Source of the DNA: Flavobacterium ajazii | Lineage (GTDB): Bacteria > Bacteroidota > Bacteroidia > Flavobacteriales > Flavobacteriaceae | Assembly (NCBI RefSeq): GCF_010614725.1 | Contig: NZ_JAAEHL010000007.1 | Span: 1-64,000 of the forward strand | Reading direction: 5' to 3' | DNA length: 64,000 nucleotides | Shown: piece after piece, positions 28,121 to 35,189 of the stretch | How the letters are laid out: the number at the start of each line of letters is the position of its first letter | How positions within the stretch are numbered: position 1 is the first letter of the stretch | Notes under the pieces: generated by a model | Seen by the model: the letters and a program-made list of their open reading frames with translations, nothing else | Told to the model about the DNA's origin: nothing | Databases searched by the model: none | Position numbers and translations under genes: made by a program

Positions 28121-28153
28121 AAACCCGACAGGTTTTAAAAACTTGTCGGGTTT
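28121..28153. terminator. Strong hairpin downstream of valS
   Basis: AAACCCGACAGGTTTT pairs with AAAACTTGTCGGGTTT, all pairs formed if one G-U is allowed. It lies 25 bases past the valS stop on the minus strand and just upstream of the PtuA-like gene, so it separates the two transcripts. The stem core is nearly the same as that at 25488. Confidence 0.85.
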
Positions 28154-28177
28154 AATTTTATAAACTAAGTTTGAATT

Positions 28178-30811
28178 TTACTTCAAACCAGCTAAACTCT
28201 GCTCGATTGTAGTAATTTTTGCTAAAGCATCGGCTTGTTTTTGTTTTTCTAAATTAAGGACTTTCTCCGGAGCTCCGTTTACAAACTTCTCGTTAGAAAG
28301 TTTTGCTTCAACAGATTTCAGGAATCCTTTCGTGTAATTCAATTCCTCTGTTAATTTTGCGATTTCAGCCTCAACGTCGATATTTCCAGTAATCGGAATG
28401 AAATATTCATTTGATTTTACACGGAAAGATAATGCGCCGTCTACTTTTTCAGAAACATATTCGAAAGCCGAAACGTTTCCTAATTTCGTGATAATTGAAT
28501 CGAAATAAGTAGAAACATTTTCGCTGTTGATTCCTTTTAATTCGATAGCATCTTTAAACGGAATATTTTTATCTTTTCTGATCGTTCTGATTCCAGAAAT
28601 CACTTCAATTGAATTTTCAAAATCAGCAATTAATTTAGCATCAAATGGTTTTACTTCCGGCCAGGTTGAAACGATTAAAGCTTCTTCTGGGGTTCTTTCA
28701 GCTATTAATTGCCAAATTTCCTCTGTCAGGAAAGGCATAAATGGATGCAATAACTTCAAGTTGTTTTCTAGCATTTCGATCGCTTTCGCGAAAGTTACGC
28801 TGTCAATTGGCTGTTGATAAGCCGGTTTGATCATTTCTAAGAACCAGGAACAGAAATCATCCCAAACCAATTTATAAATGGCCATTAATGAATCTGAAAT
28901 TCTGTATTTCTCAAAATTATCTTCAATATCAACTAAAGTCTGCTGTAATTTAGCTTCGTACCATTCGATTGCTACTTTTGATGATTCTGGTTGTGGAATA
29001 GCTTCTGAAACTTCCCAACCTTTAATCAATTTAAAGGCATTCCAAATTTTGTTTGAAAACGCTTTTCCCTGGCTGCATAATTCTTCATCAAACATAATAT
29101 CGTTTCCTGCAGAAGCGCTTAAAAGCAATCCTACACGAACTCCGTCTGCACTAAATTTATCGATCAAGTCTAAAGGATCAGGAGAATTCCCTAATGATTT
29201 AGACATTTTACGACGTTGTTTATCACGAACTAATCCCGTTAAATATACATTTGTAAATGGTTTTTCACCAGCATATTCGTAACCAGCAATAATCATTCTG
29301 GCAACCCAGAAAAATAAAATATCCGGACCTGTTACCAAGTCGTTTGTTGGATAATAATATTTAAAATCTGGACTTTCTGGATCCATAATTCCGCCAAAAA
29401 CTGACATTGGCCACAACCAGGATGAAAACCATGTATCTAACGCATCAACATCTTGTTTAAGGTTGTCAGTTGTTAGTTGTTGGTTGTTGGTTTCTTCTTT
29501 TGCTAAAGCTAAAGCGTCTTCGATGTTTTCTGCAACTACGAAATCTTCTTTTCCGTCTCCGTAATAATAAGCCGGAATCTGTTGTCCCCACCATAATTGG
29601 CGAGAAATATTCCAATCGCGAATATTGTTTAACCAGTGCGCATAAGTGTTTTCGAAACGTTTTGGGTGTAATTTAATATCTCCCGTTTCTAAAACCGATT
29701 TTATAGCCGGTTTTACCAAATCGTCCATTTTCAGGAACCATTGGTCTGATAATCTTGGCTCGATTACGGCTTTGGTTCTTTCAGAAGTTCCTACTTTATT
29801 TAAGTGAATCTCTGTTTTTGCTAAAGCTCCAATTTCCTGAAGTTCTTTTTCAATTTCCTTACGAACCACAAAACGGTCTTTTCCCTGATAGTGTAATCCG
29901 AAGCTATTTAACGTTGCATCTTCATTAAAAATATCAACGATTTCAAGATTGTGTTTTTCACCCAAAGTTTTATCGTTCATATCGTGCGCAGGAGTCACTT
30001 TCAAACATCCTGTTCCAAATTCAACGTCTACATATTCATCTTCGATAATTGGAATTACTCTTCCACAGATTGGAACGATAGCTTTTTTACCTTTTAAATG
30101 TGTAAAACGCTCGTCATTCGGATTGATACAGATCGCAGTATCTCCAAAAATAGTTTCAGGACGCGTTGTAGCAATGGTTAAAAAATCTTCTGAACCTTCG
30201 ATTTTATATTTTAAGAAAAATAATTTTCCTTGTTGTTCTTCGTAAATTACTTCTTCGTCAGACAAAGTAGTTTTTGCTTCCGGATCCCAGTTTACCATTC
30301 GGTATCCTCTGTAAATTAATCCTTTGTTGTATAAATCAACAAACGATTTAATTACAGAAGCAGACATATCCGGATCCATTGTAAATTTAGTACGTTCCCA
30401 ATCGCATGAAGCACCTAGTTTCTTAAGCTGCTCCAAAATTGTTCCGCCGTATTTATCTGTCCATTCCCAAGCATGTTTTAGGAATTCTTCGCGAGTTAAA
30501 TCATTTTTATTGATTCCTTCTGCTTTTAATTTTGCCACAACTTTAGCTTCAGTAGCAATCGATGCGTGATCTGTTCCCGGAACCCAACAAGCGTTGAATC
30601 CTTTAAGACGTGCACGACGAATTAAAACATCCTGAATCGTATTATTCAACATATGTCCCATGTGAAGGACTCCAGTGACGTTTGGCGGCGGGATTACAAT
30701 GGTGTACGGTGTTCTATGATCTGGTTCTGAATGAAAATAGTTGTTTTTCATCCAGTAATCATACCATTTACTCTCAATCGTCTTAGCGTCAAATTGTGCT
30801 GGAATTGTCAT
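28178..30811 (-). CDS. valS: Valyl-tRNA synthetase
   Basis: An 877-residue class I synthetase with the HIGH-type motif in PPPNVTGVLHMGHM (about 41-54), the WWGQQIPAYY segment, ALDTWFSSWLWPMS, and KMSKSLGNSPDP near 540. An anticodon-binding domain follows, then a C-terminal coiled coil (about 810-877) typical of ValRS. Near residues 440-450 the coding strand contains a 7-base tandem repeat (see separate entry) that encodes TNNQQLTTDN. The leader holds a long palindrome. Confidence 0.97.
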   Translation of the reverse strand: MTIPAQFDAKTIESKWYDYWMKNNYFHSEPDHRTPYTIVIPPPNVTGVLHMGHMLNNTIQDVLIRRARLKGFNACWVPGTDHASIATEAKVVAKLKAEGINKNDLTREEFLKHAWEWTDKYGGTILEQLKKLGASCDWERTKFTMDPDMSASVIKSFVDLYNKGLIYRGYRMVNWDPEAKTTLSDEEVIYEEQQGKLFFLKYKIEGSEDFLTIATTRPETIFGDTAICINPNDERFTHLKGKKAIVPICGRVIPIIEDEYVDVEFGTGCLKVTPAHDMNDKTLGEKHNLEIVDIFNEDATLNSFGLHYQGKDRFVVRKEIEKELQEIGALAKTEIHLNKVGTSERTKAVIEPRLSDQWFLKMDDLVKPAIKSVLETGDIKLHPKRFENTYAHWLNNIRDWNISRQLWWGQQIPAYYYGDGKEDFVVAENIEDALALAKEETNNQQLTTDNLKQDVDALDTWFSSWLWPMSVFGGIMDPESPDFKYYYPTNDLVTGPDILFFWVARMIIAGYEYAGEKPFTNVYLTGLVRDKQRRKMSKSLGNSPDPLDLIDKFSADGVRVGLLLSASAGNDIMFDEELCSQGKAFSNKIWNAFKLIKGWEVSEAIPQPESSKVAIEWYEAKLQQTLVDIEDNFEKYRISDSLMAIYKLVWDDFCSWFLEMIKPAYQQPIDSVTFAKAIEMLENNLKLLHPFMPFLTEEIWQLIAERTPEEALIVSTWPEVKPFDAKLIADFENSIEVISGIRTIRKDKNIPFKDAIELKGINSENVSTYFDSIITKLGNVSAFEYVSEKVDGALSFRVKSNEYFIPITGNIDVEAEIAKLTEELNYTKGFLKSVEAKLSNEKFVNGAPEKVLNLEKQKQADALAKITTIEQSLAGLK
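29462..29493. repeat. Heptanucleotide tandem repeat inside valS
   Basis: Units GTTGTCA, GTTGTTA, GTTGTTG, GTTGTTG and a partial GTTT follow one another. Because 7 is not a multiple of 3, gain or loss of a single unit would shift the valS reading frame. Confidence 0.8.
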
Positions 30812-30844
30812 TTATATATGTTTAATCGTTTATTTTTTTGTTGA

Positions 30845-30932
30845 TTCGTTTAATCGTTAATTTGTTTAATCGTTTTTGAAATCTATCTTGGAAGATCGGT
30901 TAAACGATTTAACAGTTAAACAAATAAACGAA
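30845..30932. repeat. Long imperfect palindrome in the valS leader
   Basis: The left arm 30845-30872 and the right arm 30905-30932 are reverse complements at 22 of 28 positions. A perfect small hairpin, ATCTTGGAAGAT (30885-30896), lies at the centre. Direct repeats of TTTAATCGTT occur in and beside the left arm. It could fold in the valS 5' leader RNA or as a DNA cruciform. No known riboswitch class is recognised. Confidence 0.65.
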
Positions 30933-31009
30933 AGTTTGGTTTAATTTTTGTACTTATAACTGACAGCAAAAGTAAATAATTAAGTACACTATAAAAAACG
31001 AATTAATAA

Positions 31010-31040
31010 TTTGTGTATTAATTAAAAGAAAGTATATTTA
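31010..31040 (+). promoter_or_regulatory. Candidate promoter of the DUF1573 gene
   Basis: TTTG at 31010-31013, a 19-base spacer, then TATATTTA at 31033-31040, one base off the TAnnTTTG consensus. The ATG follows 25 bases later. Confidence 0.5.
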
Positions 31041-31065
31041 CTCCTATCTTAAAAACAATTTCAAA

Positions 31066-31446
31066 ATGAAAAATGTTATTAAATTTATTGTAATCGTACT
31101 GTTTAGCGTAGCGGGTTATTCTCAAAACGGTCCTAAAATTGAGTTTTCAGCTCCGGACAATACTATTGATTACGGAAAAATTTCAAAAAGTGACAATGCT
31201 GTCAGGTCTTTTGAATTTACAAATACAGGAGATGCTCCTTTAACGATAATTTCTGCTCAGTCAACCCTGAGTTCTATAGTGGTTACAAAACCGGGCTCGC
31301 CTATTTTACCTGGAAAAAAAGGTAAAATTGATGTTAAATACAACATGACTGCAGGACCTATTCGTAAAACAATTACCGTTGAAACCAATGCCGTAAATTA
31401 TCCTGATGGAAGGGTAGCCCTTAAAATTAAAGGTGAGGTTTTATAA
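31066..31446 (+). CDS. Secreted DUF1573 domain protein
   Basis: 126 residues: signal peptide (MKNVIKFIVIVLFSVAGYSQ) and one immunoglobulin-like DUF1573 domain of about 100 residues, with the usual IDYGKISKSDNAVRSFEFTN and TGDAPLTIISA signatures. These small periplasmic or surface domains are abundant in Bacteroidota; the function is unknown. It is divergent from valS. Confidence 0.9.
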   Translation: MKNVIKFIVIVLFSVAGYSQNGPKIEFSAPDNTIDYGKISKSDNAVRSFEFTNTGDAPLTIISAQSTLSSIVVTKPGSPILPGKKGKIDVKYNMTAGPIRKTITVETNAVNYPDGRVALKIKGEVL

Positions 31447-31466
31447 AAAATATTTAAAAAAAAGTA

Positions 31467-31499
31467 AAAGCCGTTTCAACTAATGAAACGGCTTTTTTT
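31467..31499. terminator. Bidirectional terminator
   Basis: AAAGCCGTTTCA pairs with TGAAACGGCTTT around a 6-base loop, with T-rich sequence on one side and A-rich on the other. It lies between the convergent DUF1573 and lipoprotein genes. Confidence 0.88.
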
Positions 31500-31517
31500 A
31501 TGTAAAGCTGATTTAAT

Positions 31518-31997
31518 TTATTTGTCAGCGCAATCAATAGTGTCAAATTTATATTTTACACGTTCAAAATCTATTGGTTTGTCTTTTACAAGATACGTTA
31601 CACCCATTGTGGTCTGCATTGTTCCGTTTCCTAAAATGAGCTGTTTGTCTTTTTTTAAAAATGCCATTGGATTTTTAAACGTTTTTTTATCTGCTCCTTC
31701 AGTAAAAGTGTAATCTGCAAATAAGGTATCTCCATGAAATTCTCCTTTTATTTCACCAATTCTTTCTGCGGCACCTGAAACTTTCATTGACATATTTCCG
31801 CTTATTTTTCCGCTTTTTAAAGTATTTAATTTTAAATCAATATTATCATTCTCATAAACTGCTTTATAACATTGGGTACTTACAACTTTTTCACCTTCGG
31901 CTTTAGCTGCTTCAATTTCTTTTTGTTTTTCTTCATTTTTACAGCTTTGCAGTCCGGCTAAAGACAATATCAGAAAGGATAAAACTAACTTTTTCAT
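31518..31997 (-). CDS. Small lipoprotein of unknown function
   Basis: 159 residues. MKKLVLSFLILSLAGLQSCK is a lipoprotein signal with lipobox LQSC. The mature part has a charged linker and a beta-rich domain with GNMSMKVSGAAERIGEIKGE and two cysteines that may pair (TQCYK and TIDCADK). I do not recognise a family. Monocistronic. Confidence 0.8.
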   Translation of the reverse strand: MKKLVLSFLILSLAGLQSCKNEEKQKEIEAAKAEGEKVVSTQCYKAVYENDNIDLKLNTLKSGKISGNMSMKVSGAAERIGEIKGEFHGDTLFADYTFTEGADKKTFKNPMAFLKKDKQLILGNGTMQTTMGVTYLVKDKPIDFERVKYKFDTIDCADK

Positions 31998-32091
31998 AAT
32001 TGAGTATTTTTAATTTCATGGTTATCTTTATAAAAATAATAAAAAAGAAATCAATGAAAAGGCTTCTTGGTTAAATTTATTATTCAAAAAT

Positions 32092-34230
32092 CTATAAATT
32101 TTTAATAACAAATTCAGATCTTCTGTTCAGCTCGTGTTCTTCTTCAGAACAGGCGTCATCTGTTTTGCATTTTATAATTGGAACAGATTCACCATAACCT
32201 TTGGCAGTTATCCTTTTAGCATCAATTCCTGATTGTATGATAAACTCTCTGGTAGAAGTCGCTCTTTTTTGGGATAAATCTTCATTAAATTTAGCATTTC
32301 CTCTCGAATCCGTATGTGAGCCAATTTCGATTACCATTCCGGGATATTTCTTCATTAGCTCTACCACTCTTCCCAAGACTACTTTTGATTCTTTTCGGAT
32401 ATACCACATATTATAATCAAAATAAATTGGATCTGTTTTAATGATAAGTCTGTCTTTATCTTTTACAACATCTTTTTCCTGTGCCAAAATCTGATCAACT
32501 TTTTCTTTTTTCCTGACTTCTTCAGCTTCGATTTTATCAGCTTTCGCTTTTTTATCTGCTTCTTTTAAAGCGATTATTGCCAGGGCTTCTTTTTTCTTAT
32601 TTTCTTCTTCTATAATAAGTTCTTGTTTTCTTTTATTTTCAGCAATCAATTTTTCTTCCTGTTTAATGATTTCTAATGATTTTAAAGTCATTGACGCATC
32701 GTTATTTATATTTCTGGTCTTCCCTGAAGTTAACGATTTTGAGTTGTTGGTATAATTTCCCTTAGAAGCCAGCACAGTAAAAGAAGCTTCACAAGGCACA
32801 GTAAAACTAAATTTTCCGTCAGCTGTTGTTTTAACTAAATTTAGCTGTTTTTTATACGCATCCTGAAGTTCTACAATGGCATTTTCTAAAGTTAATTTTG
32901 TATCAGCATCTGTTATAATTCCGGTAATAAACTGTTTGCAGTCTTCAACAATTAAATCTTTAATTTCTTTTAACTGATAAATATCGTCACTCCCTTTTCC
33001 GCCTTTTCTATTTGAAGCAAAGAAGCCTTCTTTTGTGTCCGAATCAAAGTAAAAAGAAAAATCATCTAAATTGGAATTAACAGGCGAACCAACATTTACA
33101 GGCTTTCCGTATTCTTTCCCTTTAATTTCTGAAACAAAAATATCCAGTGATCCATAGCCTAAATGCCCTTCAGATGAGAAATAAAGTTTATTGTCTTTTG
33201 AAACAAAAGGAAACTGTTCTCTTTTATCTGTATTAATAATTGGGCCTAAATTTTTTGGAGTATCAAATGCCCCTTGGTTTATATTTACTGAATAAATATC
33301 AAAAGACCCCAATGTTCCCGGCATATCTGAAGCAAAATATAATACTTTTTCATCCGCACTTAATGCCGGATGCTCTACAGAATAATTTTCACTGTTAAAA
33401 GGAAGCGAAACTATATTAGTCCATTTTCCGCTAACCAGTTCGGCCTTAAAAATCTGAAGGTTCGAAATTTTTTCCTCGTTTTTTCTTTTATTACCGTTTT
33501 TAGAATTATTACGGGTAAAATAAATTGTTTTGCCGTCTTTGGTAAAAACAGCATTCGACTCATGCATTCCGGTTTTTAATTCATTCGAAAAATAATGCGT
33601 GATCTGATCCTGAGAGTTTATACTTTTGATTGGAACAGCAACCAAATTTAGGTAAGTTGCATTATCCCATTTGTATTTTTTATCAAATAATCCCGGTTTT
33701 AGTTTCACTCCCGCAAAAACCAGACTGTCATTATATTTTACTGCTCCAAACTCTGAATTTGGTGTATTTACAGCTAAGTTTTTAATTTCGAAACGATTTC
33801 CAATTGCAGAAACATTTTCCAACGTTTTGATGTCTCTTTCAAAATTCACCAAATCTTCATTATTGGCAGATTTTGAATAATATGCTTTTAAAGCTTCGGT
33901 TGCTTCTTCCAAATTCTCTGTAGCTTTCAGCGTTTGGGAATATTTGAAATAATAATTTCTGTCTAAATCCTTATCGTAGTTTTTAATCAAAAGGCGATAA
34001 TAACGTTGGGCTTTTATCAAATCATTGGTATAATAATAAGAATCTGCCAGATTTTTAATTACTTCCTGCGAAGGTTTTTCTTCTGCTAATTTTTCATACA
34101 AAACAATGGCTTCAATATAAAATGTTCTGTCAAAAAAACGCTTAGCCCTAACCAAATCCTGATTCTGAGCACTTATAAACTGTATAGAAAATACGAATAT
34201 AATAACGAGTAGTTTGTTCCTATTTTTCAT
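32092..34230 (-). CDS. OmpA-family protein with TPR and PD40 repeats (PorE-like)
   Basis: 712 residues from the ATG at 34230, which places the start one base after the preceding stop; an upstream ATG at 34257 would overlap that gene by 26 bases. Order: signal peptide (KLLVIIFVFSIQFISAQ), TPR-type helices (to about 130), PD40/WD40-like blades (about 150-430, e.g. YFASDMPGTLGSFDIY and LYFSSEGHLGYGSLDIF), a carboxypeptidase-regulatory-like domain (about 440-510), a coiled coil, and an OmpA peptidoglycan-binding domain (IEIGSHTDSRGNAKFNEDLS). This architecture matches PorE of the T9SS, which ties the complex to the cell wall. Confidence 0.9.
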   Translation of the reverse strand: MKNRNKLLVIIFVFSIQFISAQNQDLVRAKRFFDRTFYIEAIVLYEKLAEEKPSQEVIKNLADSYYYTNDLIKAQRYYRLLIKNYDKDLDRNYYFKYSQTLKATENLEEATEALKAYYSKSANNEDLVNFERDIKTLENVSAIGNRFEIKNLAVNTPNSEFGAVKYNDSLVFAGVKLKPGLFDKKYKWDNATYLNLVAVPIKSINSQDQITHYFSNELKTGMHESNAVFTKDGKTIYFTRNNSKNGNKRKNEEKISNLQIFKAELVSGKWTNIVSLPFNSENYSVEHPALSADEKVLYFASDMPGTLGSFDIYSVNINQGAFDTPKNLGPIINTDKREQFPFVSKDNKLYFSSEGHLGYGSLDIFVSEIKGKEYGKPVNVGSPVNSNLDDFSFYFDSDTKEGFFASNRKGGKGSDDIYQLKEIKDLIVEDCKQFITGIITDADTKLTLENAIVELQDAYKKQLNLVKTTADGKFSFTVPCEASFTVLASKGNYTNNSKSLTSGKTRNINNDASMTLKSLEIIKQEEKLIAENKRKQELIIEEENKKKEALAIIALKEADKKAKADKIEAEEVRKKEKVDQILAQEKDVVKDKDRLIIKTDPIYFDYNMWYIRKESKVVLGRVVELMKKYPGMVIEIGSHTDSRGNAKFNEDLSQKRATSTREFIIQSGIDAKRITAKGYGESVPIIKCKTDDACSEEEHELNRRSEFVIKNL

Positions 34231-34231
34231 T

Positions 34232-35161
34232 TTAAAAGAATCTTGGTGATTTATCATATCCTTTTCCTAATAAATCTAAATCAAAAAGCAGCATGATTTC
34301 GTGAGTTCCAGAATTAAACTGTCCTAAATTTGAAACTGTATAATCATAGGCATATCCAATTCTCAGAGATGGTGTAACATTTATATTCATCAAAGCACTT
34401 ACGGCGTCATTTATCCTGTAAGCGGCTCCCAACTCAAATTTTTCATTATACAACACATTGGCTGTAATATCAACTGAAATAGGTGCTCCGGAAACAAACC
34501 TTGACATAAATGCGGGTTTTAATTTGAATGCATCACTAATCTGAAAAACATATCCTGCAGTTAAAAAAGTATGGATTTCTTCGGATCCGAAAGCGTTTAT
34601 CCCTGATCTTTCTTCAATGTGTTTTGAACTTAATAAATTCGGAATAGACAATCCTATGTAATATTTATCTGTAAAATAATAGGCTCCTGCTCCAATATTA
34701 GGTTTAGTAACGTTTATATTTTCGGCGAAAGCCAAATCTGTAGCGGGATCGGTAAAACGAAATCCGTTGAAATTAGTCTGTAAAGAAGTAAAACCGGCTT
34801 TTAATCCTAAAGAAAGTTTATTTTTTCCGTTTAATTGAAGAATATAAGCAAAATCTGCGTAGAAATTATTTTCCTTTTTTGCACCATCCCCAATATCGTC
34901 TGAAATTAATGAGGCTCCAACTTCAATCTTTTCACTCAATGATGTATGCCCAAAAAAAGTAAATGTTTTTGGTGCTCCTATAGCTCCTACCCATTGTGTT
35001 CTGTATAGTCCTCCCAGATTTAACATTGCCGGTACACCGGTAGCATAAGCCGGATTTACCACACTCATATTGTACATATAATGAGTATATTCTGGATCCT
35101 GTTGCGCAGATACGGCTGTGAAACAAAAAAGGAAACTTATAAAAAGTATTATTTTTTTCAT
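34232..35161 (-). CDS. PorP/SprF family T9SS outer-membrane protein
   Basis: A 309-residue barrel with a signal peptide (MKKIILFISFLFCFTAVSAQ) followed by the family hallmark QDPEYTHYMYNMSVVNPAYA. SprF is needed for surface delivery of the SprB adhesin in F. johnsoniae, and the many paralogs each pair with a specific type-B cargo. Here the paired cargo is the 878-residue protein encoded just upstream. The last strand ends GYDKSPRFF. Confidence 0.93.
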   Translation of the reverse strand: MKKIILFISFLFCFTAVSAQQDPEYTHYMYNMSVVNPAYATGVPAMLNLGGLYRTQWVGAIGAPKTFTFFGHTSLSEKIEVGASLISDDIGDGAKKENNFYADFAYILQLNGKNKLSLGLKAGFTSLQTNFNGFRFTDPATDLAFAENINVTKPNIGAGAYYFTDKYYIGLSIPNLLSSKHIEERSGINAFGSEEIHTFLTAGYVFQISDAFKLKPAFMSRFVSGAPISVDITANVLYNEKFELGAAYRINDAVSALMNINVTPSLRIGYAYDYTVSNLGQFNSGTHEIMLLFDLDLLGKGYDKSPRFF

Positions 35162-35189
35162 TTGAAATTATATTAATGTAAATGAAGAT

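Larger units (their letters stand above)
30812..31065. other. Divergent valS / DUF1573 control region
   Basis: 254 bases with a palindrome of about 88 bases on the valS side, a candidate valS -7 box (TACTTTTG on the minus strand at 30967-30974) without a clear -33, and the DUF1573 promoter at 31010-31040. Confidence 0.55.
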
